From: CAXXOK01 sp964584315 | GTDB lineage: Bacteria > Bacillota > Clostridia > Christensenellales > Aristaeellaceae | DNA length: 64,000 nt | Direction: 5' to 3' | NCBI GenBank assembly: GCA_964584315.1 | Contig: CAZOZO010000014.1 | Span: 6,285-70,284 of the forward strand | Part shown: positions 27,989-36,251 of the stretch, one piece after another | Numbering within the stretch: the first letter of the stretch is position 1 | Layout: each line of letters opens with the position of its first letter | Position numbers and translations under genes: made by a program | The notes under the pieces: model-generated | The model's input: only the letters and a program-made list of their open reading frames with translations | What the model was told of the DNA's origin: nothing | Database searches by the model: none

Positions 27989-28989
27989 AGCTTTCGCGGC
28001 TTACTGAGCTGCTTGACCGCTTTGCGGGGCTTCGCGTGGCGGTGGTGGGCGACCTGTTCCTTGACCAGTGGTACCACATCGACCCCGCGCTGGACGAGCC
28101 GTCCGTGGAGACGGCGCTGACTGCGTGGCAGGTGGTTCGGCACCGCGCGGCGGCGGGCGCGGCGGGCACGATCATCAACAACCTGCGCACGCTGGGCGTG
28201 GGCAAAGTGTATGCCGTGGGCTTTACCGGCGAGGATGGCGACGGCTGGATGCTCAAACACCTGCTGGAGAAGCAGGGCGTGGATACGACGCATGTCTTGA
28301 CCGTGCCGGAGCGCATGACCCCCAGCTACATGAAGCCCATGTTCATGGAGGGCGATAGGCTGCGGGAAGGCAACCGGCTGGATGTGAAGAACCACGAAAC
28401 GACTCCCGCATGGGCGCAGGAGCACATCATCGCTTCGCTGAACGCGCTGGCGGGCGAGGTGGATGCCATCATCGCGCTGGATCAACTGACGCTGGCGGAT
28501 ACCGGCGCGGTGACTGCGCGCGTGCGCGAGGCGCTGGCGGCGCTGGGGCAGCAGCATGAGAAACTGACGATCTACGCGGATTCGCGCGAGTTTATCGGCC
28601 TGTTCCACCATGTTATGATCAAGTGCAACAACCTGGAGGCAGCGCGCGCGCTGGGCGAAACGCTGCCCGTGCCCGAGATGATGCGGCGGCTGACCGCGCG
28701 CACAGGGCGGCCTGTGGTGGTCACGCTCGGCAGTGAGGGCATCGCCGTGGGCGAGGGCACCGTGGTGCCCGCCGCGGTGCAAAAGGGGCCTATCGACGTG
28801 TGCGGCGCGGGCGACAGTGCCTCCGCGGCGCTGGTGAGCGGCCTGTGCGCCGGCGCGAGCATGGCGGAAGCGGCTTTCCTTGGCAACCTGTCCGCCGGGG
28901 TCACGGTGCGCAAGCTGGGCACAACGGGCACGGCCTCGCCCGCGGAGATGGTCGCGCTCTACCACGAGCAGTTTGAGGTACAGGCATGA
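27985..28989 (+). CDS. PfkB-family sugar kinase (HldE/RfaE kinase-domain-like)
   Basis: Carbohydrate kinase of 334 residues. VVGDLFLDQWYHIDP and GGTIINNLRTLG-type sequence (AAGAAGTIINNLRTLGVGKV) match the N-terminal part of heptose-7-phosphate kinases. KNRLDVKNHE-like text is present as EGNRLDVKNHETT. The C-terminal PfkB signature with anion hole and catalytic Asp is DVCGAGDSASAALVSGLCAG. The ATG overlaps the previous stop (ATGA). With the SIS isomerase downstream it points to a heptose-like or other keto-sugar phosphate. Confidence 0.85.
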   Translation: MKLSRLTELLDRFAGLRVAVVGDLFLDQWYHIDPALDEPSVETALTAWQVVRHRAAAGAAGTIINNLRTLGVGKVYAVGFTGEDGDGWMLKHLLEKQGVDTTHVLTVPERMTPSYMKPMFMEGDRLREGNRLDVKNHETTPAWAQEHIIASLNALAGEVDAIIALDQLTLADTGAVTARVREALAALGQQHEKLTIYADSREFIGLFHHVMIKCNNLEAARALGETLPVPEMMRRLTARTGRPVVVTLGSEGIAVGEGTVVPAAVQKGPIDVCGAGDSASAALVSGLCAGASMAEAAFLGNLSAGVTVRKLGTTGTASPAEMVALYHEQFEVQA

Positions 28990-29915
28990 TCGCGCTTTGT
29001 TTTGACGTGGGCGGCAGCAAGTACGTGGCGGGGATGGTGGACGGCGAGGGCAACGTGCTGTGCGCCGAGCGCTGCGAGTGGGAAGAGCTCACGCCGGAGG
29101 GAGTGGTTTCCTCGCTGGTGGCGGCGGGTACACAGTTGATGGGGGCCCACCCCGACTTGCGGCCCGAGGTGATCGGCGTGACCATCCCCGGCCTTGCCAA
29201 GGCGGAGGAAGGGCTGTGGGTGGAGGCGAGCTTTTCCGGCATCCGCGACCTGCCCATCGGTCGGCTGCTGCGCGAGGCGTTCGGCCTGCCGGTATACGGC
29301 GAGAACGACGCGAAAGCCTGCGCGCTGGCGGAGAAGCTGTTCGGCGCTGCGCGGGATACGGACGATTTCCTCTACATCACGGTTTCCAACGGCGTGGGCG
29401 GCGCGGTGTTCGCGGACGGGCGGCTTTTGTACGGCAGCGGCGCTGCGGGCGAGTGCGGCCATGTGACCGTGGAGGAAGGCGGCCGCCCCTGCAAGTGCGG
29501 CAAGTGCGGGTGCCTGGAGATGCACGCCGCCGGCCCGGGCATGAGCCAGACCTATGAAGAGCTGACGGGCGAGCGCGCAGGGGGCGACCAGATCGCCGAG
29601 CGCGCGCGGCAGGGCGAAACGACGGCGCTATGGGTGTTCGAGCTGGAGGGCGAGTATCTGGGGCGGATGCTGGGCATGGCCGTGAACCTGCTGAGCCCCG
29701 TGCTGGTGGTGATCGGCGGCGGGCTGTCGCTGGCGTTTGACCTGTACGAGGCCCCGCTGTGGCGCTCGCTGCGCGCGCATATGTACGAAGCGGCCAACCC
29801 GCATCTCAGGGTGGTGCCCACGCCGCTGGGCTACCACGGCGGGCTTAGGGGCGCGGCGGCACTGGCTGTTTGCGGCATGGAAGGACTGTACGGCTATCGT
29901 GGAAAGGCGGTATGA
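28986..29915 (+). CDS. ROK family sugar kinase
   Basis: Protein of 309 residues without a DNA-binding domain. It has the phosphate loop FDVGGSKYVAGMVD, VIGVTIPGLAKAEEG, the catalytic region VYGENDAKACALAE with the conserved N-D, GAAGECGHVTVEEGG and the zinc motif CKCGKCGCLE. It should phosphorylate a hexose or amino sugar with ATP. The start overlaps the PfkB stop by 4 bases, so the two kinases are co-translated. Having two kinases of different folds in one operon suggests sequential phosphorylation. Confidence 0.9.
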   Translation: MIALCFDVGGSKYVAGMVDGEGNVLCAERCEWEELTPEGVVSSLVAAGTQLMGAHPDLRPEVIGVTIPGLAKAEEGLWVEASFSGIRDLPIGRLLREAFGLPVYGENDAKACALAEKLFGAARDTDDFLYITVSNGVGGAVFADGRLLYGSGAAGECGHVTVEEGGRPCKCGKCGCLEMHAAGPGMSQTYEELTGERAGGDQIAERARQGETTALWVFELEGEYLGRMLGMAVNLLSPVLVVIGGGLSLAFDLYEAPLWRSLRAHMYEAANPHLRVVPTPLGYHGGLRGAAALAVCGMEGLYGYRGKAV

Positions 29916-29918
29916 AAC

Positions 29919-30494
29919 ATGGATGTACGGGAACTGATCACAGGGTACGAAAATGAGCTGATCGGCGCGGTCCGCCGCATCGACGCGGCGCAGCTGGGCG
30001 CGGCGCTGGACATACTGATGGAGGCCTACCGCGGCGACAAGCAGGTGTTCATCTTCGGCAACGGCGGCAGCGCCGCCACGGCCAACCACTTCGTGTGCGA
30101 CTTTGGCAAGAACGCCGTGCTGGGCGACAAGCGGCGCTTCCGCGTGATATCGGTGAGCGACAATGTGGAAAAGATCACCGCGCTGGGCAACGACATCGCG
30201 TATGAACAGATCTTCCGCCAGCAGCTGATCAACCTGATGCGGGCGGGCGACGTGGCCATCGCCATCAGCGCCAGCGGCAACTCCCCCAACGTGGTGCGCG
30301 CCTGCGAGTACGTCAAGGAGCTGGGCAATAAGCTGATCGTGCTGGCGGGCTTTGACGGCGGCAAGATCGCCCCCATGGGCGACGCGGCGATGGTCGCGGA
30401 GATGAAGAGCTATGAGCGCGTGGAGGACATCCACCTGATCCTGCTGCACATGTTCGTGTGCTATTTCAAGGAGCATCAGGAGCTGTTTGCGTAA
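29919..30494 (+). CDS. SIS-domain phosphoheptose-isomerase-like protein (GmhA type)
   Basis: Protein of 191 residues, the usual length of GmhA. Key parts are VFIFGNGGSAATANHFVCDF (phosphate-binding SIS loop), ITALGNDIAYEQIFRQQL and VAIAISASGNSPNVVRACEY, then the C-terminal Glu/His helix RVEDIHLILLHMFVCYF, where GmhA has its metal and catalytic His. It would interconvert sedoheptulose 7-phosphate and heptose 7-phosphate or a similar pair. Last gene of the operon. Confidence 0.88.
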   Translation: MDVRELITGYENELIGAVRRIDAAQLGAALDILMEAYRGDKQVFIFGNGGSAATANHFVCDFGKNAVLGDKRRFRVISVSDNVEKITALGNDIAYEQIFRQQLINLMRAGDVAIAISASGNSPNVVRACEYVKELGNKLIVLAGFDGGKIAPMGDAAMVAEMKSYERVEDIHLILLHMFVCYFKEHQELFA

Positions 30495-30827
30495 AAGCGT
30501 TTGGCACGCTGTCCCCCTGCCCCGTCAGTTTGATCGGCGCATAAGGCACTGCCGTGCCTTACGCTAGTCAAACTTCCCATCTACGAGTCGCTCGCCGCTT
30601 CGCGGCGTTGCCCACAGGGCAAACGCTTCCCTTCGATGCCAACCGCCCCCTTGAGACGGGTTGGGTGTAGAAGCTAACGAAACCTTCGCCGCAGCGAAAA
30701 AGGGTGCAGGGATGAAATCCCTGCCCGCCGGAGGCCCCCGTGTTACGACACGAAAAGCGCAAGCACCGCGAGCGCCGCAGGCACAATGTGTTGCGGCTTA
30801 TGGCGACAACTCGACTTGGAAACATCA
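30495..30827. other. Intergenic region rich in hairpins
   Basis: About 330 bases with several imperfect palindromes, for example AAGGCACTGCCGTGCCTT near 30544-30561 and CGCCGCTTCGCGGCG near 30591. It also holds one copy of a dispersed 26-bp palindromic repeat (30639-30664). No gene is recognised. It resembles REP-like mobile intergenic sequence. Confidence 0.5.
30639..30664. repeat. Dispersed 26-bp palindromic repeat, copy 1
   Basis: CCAACCGCCCCCTT, three variable bases, ACGGGTTGG. The ends pair (CCAACC with GGTTGG). Copy 2 stands at 54870-54895 and differs only in the central bases (GAG versus AGG). Both are intergenic. Confidence 0.7.
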
Positions 30828-30861
30828 AAACGGCCCGCGGGCGTATGCTCGCGGGCCGTTT
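30828..30861 (-). terminator. Terminator of the PanE-like gene
   Basis: Arms AAACGGCCCGCG (from 30828) and CGCGGGCCGTTT (ending at 30861) form a 12-bp stem with a short loop. On the minus strand the 3' arm ends in TTTT just after the gene that stops at 30889. Confidence 0.8.
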
Positions 30862-30888
30862 GTGTTCGCGTTGTGTGCGCAAGTTTGG

Positions 30889-31806
30889 TCAGTAGTTGGC
30901 TTCCATGGTGGTGATGCGGTCAAACAGCATCTGGTTCACGGGGGTGGCGATGCCGTGCTTTTGGGCGATGGCGAGCACCGTGCCGGAGAACAGAGCCACT
31001 TCGCTCGGGCGCTTGGCCTCCACATCCTGCCGCATGGAGGGCTTGCCCGCGGGGTTCAGCGTGGTCAGCACGCCCAGCCAGTACTCAAGGTCGGCTTCAC
31101 CCAGGGCTACGCCTTCGGGAGCCGCGATGGCCAGCACCTCGCGCATGGCGGCCACCATCACGGCCCGCTGCTCGCCCTCGCGCTGGATGGCCCCGTAATC
31201 CGGCCCGAACACCGCGACCGTCTGGTTTACGCCCACGTTGAGCATGAACTTGCCCCACAGGCGCTTTTCCATATGCGTGTCCACCTCGTAGGGGAAGGCC
31301 GTGGCGTCGAAAAACCGTTTCAGGCGCAGCACGGCCTCGCTGAGCGGTGCGCCGCCGCGCGTGCCCACGCACAGCCTGCCCATGTTGCGATAGGTAAGGC
31401 GGCCCGCCTCGTGCACCGCGTCCATGCCGTAGGCGACGCAGTCCACCACCTTATCCGCGCCGTAGCGCGCCGCGATGATGCCCTCGCTGGTGATGCCGTT
31501 GAGCAGCGACAGGATGAGCGTGTGCTCGCCCACCTGATGGCGGATGGCGTCCAGCGCGCCCGCCAGCTGAAGGTACTTGACCGAGACGAGGATCAGATCG
31601 GCGGGGGTGGTGTGTTCCTCCGGCGTTACATAGGTGAAGTGGCAGGGCTCGCCGTTGCTGAAAACGCCCTGGCGCCGGTAGCGCTCGATACGCGCCGCGT
31701 CCGCGACCACGCGCAGGCGGCCTGCGGGAAGGGCTTTGGAAAGGTGGTTGCCAAACAGCACGCCCAGCGCGCCAAGGCCCACCACGGCTACGGTTTCGAT
31801 CTCCAA
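30889..31806 (-). CDS. 2-dehydropantoate 2-reductase family protein (PanE/ApbA-like)
   Basis: Protein of 305 residues. The Rossmann start is VAVVGLGALGVLFGNHL. ILVSVKYLQLAGALDAIRH and LNGITSEGIIAARYG match the ApbA N-domain, and the catalytic Lys region is KRLWGKFMLNVGVNQTVAVF. C-terminal PSMRQDVEAKRPSEV is the conserved PanE substrate loop. Translation starts at TTG 31806, with AAGGAG 10 bases upstream. No other pan gene is nearby, and many paralogues of this family reduce other keto acids, so a role in pantothenate synthesis is possible but unproven. Confidence 0.88.
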   Translation of the reverse strand: MEIETVAVVGLGALGVLFGNHLSKALPAGRLRVVADAARIERYRRQGVFSNGEPCHFTYVTPEEHTTPADLILVSVKYLQLAGALDAIRHQVGEHTLILSLLNGITSEGIIAARYGADKVVDCVAYGMDAVHEAGRLTYRNMGRLCVGTRGGAPLSEAVLRLKRFFDATAFPYEVDTHMEKRLWGKFMLNVGVNQTVAVFGPDYGAIQREGEQRAVMVAAMREVLAIAAPEGVALGEADLEYWLGVLTTLNPAGKPSMRQDVEAKRPSEVALFSGTVLAIAQKHGIATPVNQMLFDRITTMEANY

Positions 31807-32235
31807 GGGCAAACAGCTCCTTTGCTGGGGAAATGTTGGAGTTGGCCGGTTTTCCACGACGTACGGCGGGGCGGCGCGGCCTCCGGTGTGGGAAGGAAGC
31901 GCACAGTTGGTGCATCACGCGCTGCGCACGGCCGCGCATCGAGCCCTTTTTGCGCGCTGCAAGCGCCGATAGGCCCCGAGGGCGCGTTCCGCGCGTATTT
32001 GCATGGCTGCAACAGGGCGTGGCGCTGTTTTTGCATGCGATGGTCAACTGCCTTTGCGCTTGGCATCCAAAGCCAAAGCCACGCCTGCGCATCCCTATCA
32101 TACCCCATCGGCAGGGGTTCGCAAAGCGTTTTTCGGTATTCCTGCTGTACTCCTGCCGCCGTCTGCCGACCCCCTCCAGTGCAGGCGCAGCGGCCGCTCG
32201 CGCAGGTGCAGCGGGCGCATTTTTACTGGTGGATA
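31807..32235. other. Divergent intergenic region between the PanE-like and LacI genes
   Basis: About 430 GC-rich bases with no gene I can support. Open frames here lack SD sites. The right end leads into the LacI promoter at 32236. Confidence 0.45.
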
Positions 32236-32279
32236 TTGACAAAGGAGCGGGCGCATGCTACGATAGCGTAAACGATTAC
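32236..32279 (+). promoter_or_regulatory. Promoter and LacI-type operator of the glycosidase operon
   Basis: TTGACA at 32236-32241, 17 bases, TACGAT at 32259-32264, followed by the operator GTAAACGATTAC at 32268-32279. The operator is identical to, and placed like, the one at 18024-18035. Confidence 0.75.
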
Positions 32280-32344
32280 GTAAACCTGACGGCCCGCGCC
32301 CGGATGATGCGCAGGCCGCCAAATCTGCGATATGGGTGCGATGT

Positions 32345-33352
32345 ATGGTCACGATACGGGAGATCGCGCAGGCCTGCGGCGTTTCCACCGCCACGGTCAG
32401 CAAGGCGCTCAACCAGGGCACGGACATCAGCGTGGAGACGGGGCGGCGCGTGCGCGCGGTGGCGCAGCAGATGGGCTATGCCCCCAACGCTGCGGCGCGG
32501 GCGCTGAAAACCAAGCATTCCCACAATCTGGGGCTGCTTACGCAGCTGGGCGACAAAAACGGCCTTGTGCACGAATATGTGTCGCAGATCATCAAAGCGT
32601 TTCAGGCCGAGGCGGAGCGCGGCGGCTATGACGTAACGCTGATGAGCGGCAACATCCGCGGTACCACTATGAGCTACCTGGAGCACTGCCGCTACCGCAA
32701 CTTCGACGGCGTGGCCCTCATCTGCGCGGATTTTCTCTCCCCCGCGGTGCGCGAGTTTCTGGAGTGCGATATCCCCTGCGTTACGGTGGACTGTTACGAG
32801 ACCAAGCATTACGCCGTGATGACCAACAACGAAGAGGCGGCGGCGCAGCTGCTGGATCATGTGATGCGCTTTGGCCACCGGCGCATCGCCTATGTGTGCG
32901 GCCGCGACAGCGCCATTGCGGACATCCGCCTCTCGTGCCTGCGCAAAGCCTGCCGCGAGCGCGCGCTGGAGCTGCCGGGCGAGTACATCCGCTTTGCATA
33001 CTACAACGATCTGGTGAGCACCGCCGAGGCCACGCGCCAGCTGCTCGCCCTGCCAAAGCCGCCCACCTGCATCTTCTACCCGGACGATTTTGCCTGCATG
33101 GGCGGCATCAACGAGCTGCGCGCCCACGGCCTGCGCGTGCCGCAGGATATGAGCGTGGTGGGCTTTGACGGCATCCAGCTCTCGCAGGTGCTGGAGCCGC
33201 GGCTGACCACCTACCGGCAGGATATGGACGCCATCGGCCAGAACGCCGTGCTGATGCTGCGCGACGCCATCGAGAAGAAAGACGGCGCGCTGCCCCGCCA
33301 GCACCTGATCTCCGGCGAGTTGATCGCAGGGGAAACGGTGGCGCGGGTGTAG
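32345..33352 (+). CDS. LacI family transcriptional regulator
   Basis: Repressor of 335 residues. The helix-turn-helix is IREIAQACGVSTATVSKALN, the hinge is NAAARALKTKHSHNLGLL, and the sensor domain contains MSVVGFDGIQLSQVLEPRLT. The ATG at 32345 matches the normal family start (MVTIREIA), although its SD is weak; a GTG at 32336 is the alternative. It lies 55 bases before the GH3 gene and probably controls the GH3 gene through the operator at 32268-32279. The GH2 gene lies beyond a terminator. Confidence 0.9.
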   Translation: MVTIREIAQACGVSTATVSKALNQGTDISVETGRRVRAVAQQMGYAPNAAARALKTKHSHNLGLLTQLGDKNGLVHEYVSQIIKAFQAEAERGGYDVTLMSGNIRGTTMSYLEHCRYRNFDGVALICADFLSPAVREFLECDIPCVTVDCYETKHYAVMTNNEEAAAQLLDHVMRFGHRRIAYVCGRDSAIADIRLSCLRKACRERALELPGEYIRFAYYNDLVSTAEATRQLLALPKPPTCIFYPDDFACMGGINELRAHGLRVPQDMSVVGFDGIQLSQVLEPRLTTYRQDMDAIGQNAVLMLRDAIEKKDGALPRQHLISGELIAGETVARV

Positions 33353-33407
33353 TGGCAAAACCCTGCGATAGATACCAATCAGACAGCGCGCCGTTGCTGA
33401 TGGAAGG

Positions 33408-35690
33408 ATGGGAACCGCTTTGGATATCAAGGCTACCGTCGCCCGCATGACGCTGGAGGAAAAGGCCGGTCTGCTATCCGGTCGGGATTTTTGGCACACC
33501 AAGCCCGTTCAGCGGCTGGGCGTACAAAGCTGCATGGTCAGCGACGGCCCGCACGGCCTGCGCAAGCAGGATGTGAGCGCGGAGCGTTCGGGCATCAACG
33601 ATTCGATTCAGGCCGTGTGCTTCCCCACGGGCTCGGCGGCGGCGGCCTCGTTTGACCGCGACCTGCTCTACGCGCTGGGCGAGGCGCTGGGCACCGCCTG
33701 CCAGCACGAGGGCGTATCCGTGGTGCTGGGCCCCGCGGTCAACATCAAGCGCTCGCCGCTGTGCGGCCGCAACTTTGAGTACTACAGCGAGGATCCGTAC
33801 CTCGCGGGCGAGGCCGCGGTGGGCATGATACGCGGGGTGCAGAGCCAAAACGTGGGCACCAGCATCAAGCACTTTGCCCTGAACAGTCAGGAGCACCGCC
33901 GCATGAGCAGCGACAGCGTGTGCGACGAGCGCACCCTGCGCGAGATATACCTGCCCGCGTTTGAGGCGGCAGTCAAGCGCGCCAGACCGTGGACGGTCAT
34001 GTGCAGCTACAATCTGGTCAACGGCGAGTATGCCTCGCAGAACCATTGGCTGCTGACCGAGCTGCTGCGCGGCGAGTGGGGCTTTGACGGGTATGTGATG
34101 AGCGACTGGGGCGCAGTGAGCGACCGCGTGGCGGGCGTCGCGGCGGGGCTCGATCTGGAAATGCCGTCCAGCAGCGGCGAGAACGACCGCCGCGTGGTGC
34201 AGGCCGTGCGCGAGGGCCGGCTGAGCGAAGCGCTGGTGGACCTGTGCTGCGAGCGCATCCTGACGGTGAACGAGCGCTTCCTTGCAAATGCGAAGCCCGA
34301 CACTGTATGGGACAAGCAGGCCCAGCATGAGCAGGCCCGCAGGATGGCCGCGGATTGCATGGTGCTGCTGAAGAATGAGGGCGGCCTGTTGCCGCTCGCC
34401 AAAGGCGCGAAGGTGGCCGTGATCGGCCCGTTTGCCAGACAGCCGCGCTTTCAGGGCGGCGGGAGCTCGCACATCCGCACCACGCAGGTGACCAGCGCGT
34501 GGGATGTGCTGGCCTCGTGGCCGAACGTAACCTATGCCGAGGGGTATGCGGTGGACGGCGTTGCGCCGGACGAGCGGCTGCTGGCCGAGGCAGAAGCCGC
34601 CGCGCGGCAGGCGGATGTTGCCGTGGTGTTCGCAGGCCTGCCGGATTCGTTCGAGAGCGAGGGCTACGACCGCACGCATATGCACATGCCCGCCTGTCAG
34701 GAGGCGCTGATCGAGCGCGTGGGTCGCGCAAACCCCAATACCGTCGTGGTGCTGCATAACGGCTCGCCCATCGAGATGCCGTGGCTGGGCAGCGCCCGCG
34801 CGGTGGTGGAGGCCTACCTGGGCGGGCAAGCCGTGGGCGGCGCCACGGTGGATGTGCTCTTTGGCGACGTGAGCCCCAGCGGCCGTCTGCCGGAGAGCTT
34901 CCCCCTGCGCCTTGAGGACAACCCCAGCTACCCGTGGTACGGCGGCGAAATGAACGTGGCGGAATACCGCGAGGGCGTGTTCGTGGGCTACCGCTGGTAC
35001 GACAAGAAAAGCATGCCCGTGCTGTTTCCCTTCGGCCACGGGCTCAGCTACACGACCTTCGCCTATCAAAACCTGCGCCTCGACCGGCAATCCATGGCCG
35101 ATACCGATACCCTGACCGTGCGGGTGGATGTGCGAAACACCGGCAGCCGCGCGGGCAAGGAAGTGGTGCAGCTGTACGTGGCGGACCGCGAGAGCACGGC
35201 CATCCGCCCCGTGCGCGAGCTCAAGGGTTTTGAGAAGGTGTGGCTGGAAGCGGGCGAGACCAAAACCGTGACCTTCACGCTGGATAAGCGCGCCTTTGCC
35301 ACCTGGAACGTGCAGCTGCACGACTGGCATGTGGAGAGCGGCGTGTTCGGCATCCAGATCGGCGTAAGCAGCCGCGATATCGTGCTGGAGGCGGATGTCA
35401 CGGTGCACTCCACCGTGACGGTGCCCCGCCCCGTCACCCTGAACACCATCCTGATGGATCTGCTGGCGGAGCCAAAGTTCACGGAGGAGCTGAAACCGCT
35501 GATCGATATGATGCACAGGGCGTTTGCCAGCCACACTGCCACCGGCGCGGCAGCGGCGGCCATCAGTGACGAGATGCTGAACGCCATCATCGCCTACCTG
35601 CCGCTGCGCAGCTCGCTCAGTTTTGCCAATGGCACCCTGACTTATGACGACCTGCTGGCGCTGGTAGACCGGCTGAACCGGCTCCGCTGA
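33408..35690 (+). CDS. Glycoside hydrolase family 3 (beta-glucosidase-like)
   Basis: Protein of 760 residues with no signal peptide, so cytoplasmic. GH3 N-domain: MVSDGPHGLRKQ, CGRNFEYYSEDPYLAGE and KHFALNSQEHRR. The catalytic nucleophile is Asp near 233 in YVMSDWGAVSDR. The C-domain GGGSSHIRTTQV region and a fibronectin III-like domain (FPFGHGLSYTTFAY, GKEVVQLYVAD) follow, with about 100 extra residues at the end. It would release glucose or a similar sugar from beta-linked oligosaccharides. The ATG directly abuts GGAAGG, so the TTG at 33420 could be the true start. Confidence 0.93.
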   Translation: MGTALDIKATVARMTLEEKAGLLSGRDFWHTKPVQRLGVQSCMVSDGPHGLRKQDVSAERSGINDSIQAVCFPTGSAAAASFDRDLLYALGEALGTACQHEGVSVVLGPAVNIKRSPLCGRNFEYYSEDPYLAGEAAVGMIRGVQSQNVGTSIKHFALNSQEHRRMSSDSVCDERTLREIYLPAFEAAVKRARPWTVMCSYNLVNGEYASQNHWLLTELLRGEWGFDGYVMSDWGAVSDRVAGVAAGLDLEMPSSSGENDRRVVQAVREGRLSEALVDLCCERILTVNERFLANAKPDTVWDKQAQHEQARRMAADCMVLLKNEGGLLPLAKGAKVAVIGPFARQPRFQGGGSSHIRTTQVTSAWDVLASWPNVTYAEGYAVDGVAPDERLLAEAEAAARQADVAVVFAGLPDSFESEGYDRTHMHMPACQEALIERVGRANPNTVVVLHNGSPIEMPWLGSARAVVEAYLGGQAVGGATVDVLFGDVSPSGRLPESFPLRLEDNPSYPWYGGEMNVAEYREGVFVGYRWYDKKSMPVLFPFGHGLSYTTFAYQNLRLDRQSMADTDTLTVRVDVRNTGSRAGKEVVQLYVADRESTAIRPVRELKGFEKVWLEAGETKTVTFTLDKRAFATWNVQLHDWHVESGVFGIQIGVSSRDIVLEADVTVHSTVTVPRPVTLNTILMDLLAEPKFTEELKPLIDMMHRAFASHTATGAAAAAISDEMLNAIIAYLPLRSSLSFANGTLTYDDLLALVDRLNRLR

Positions 35691-36251
35691 ACCCCCGCCG
35701 CGGCGCGCGCCGCGGCACCGGACACACTGCGTTATCTCCAAGCCCGTCAAACGCCGCGCCAGCCGTAAATGGCTGGCGGTGCGCCAATGGAAGCCCGGCA
35801 TCTCCGGCTTCCAGGTGATGAACCACCTTGGTCGGCAGGTACATCCCCATGCACGCATTGAACCCACGGCATCAATGAGCAGGCATCATTCCGGCGGGCG
35901 AAACCCCGTCCGGCAGGGTAACGGAGGTTTGAGCAGCATGGGGCGCGTAATGCGCCCCATGTTTTCGTTTTTGACCACCGCAATGGCGTGTGCGTTGCAA
36001 GCACGGCTGTGGCGGTACACCGCTTTGCCAAAGGCCGGGGTCAACGGCCGCGCGGCAGTCGGGCAGCGGGCGGTGCTTCCGGCTCGCATCATGCCGTGCG
36101 CCCGTACCTGCCGGGCCAATGCGGCTTCCCGTCCAAAAATCATAGAAAACGCCATGCCGTATGCCCGCCATAAGCCGTATAATAAAAATGGAAGGCAGCA
36201 TATCACCCGCGCGATGGGTTGCCCGCGCGCGGGAGTACGGAGGGAACCCCC
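35691..36251. other. Intergenic region between GH3 and GH2 genes
   Basis: About 560 bases. It holds a GCGCCAGCC/GGCTGGCG hairpin near 35759, a strong terminator at 35937-35971 and a TATAAT box at 36178-36183 without a good -35. Short open frames show no recognisable product. I looked for riboswitch cores and found none that I know. Confidence 0.45.
35937..35971 (+). terminator. Intrinsic terminator after the GH3 gene
   Basis: A perfect 10-bp stem CATGGGGCGC/GCGCCCCATG (35937-35946 with 35952-35961), 5-base loop, then TTTTCGTTTTT. It probably separates the GH3 transcript from the GH2 gene. Confidence 0.85.

Noticed and set aside
31858..32271. Open frames in the divergent region before the second LacI gene
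   Set aside because: No SD, biased Arg/Ala composition and overlap with the LacI promoter.
33474..35867. A 797-codon open frame antisense to the GH3 gene
   Set aside because: Same GC-driven shadow effect; the plus-strand GH3 protein has all its catalytic motifs.
35760..36250. Possible riboswitch or structured RNA before the GH2 gene
   Set aside because: Several hairpins exist, but I could not match a known aptamer core. The best hairpin is a simple terminator.
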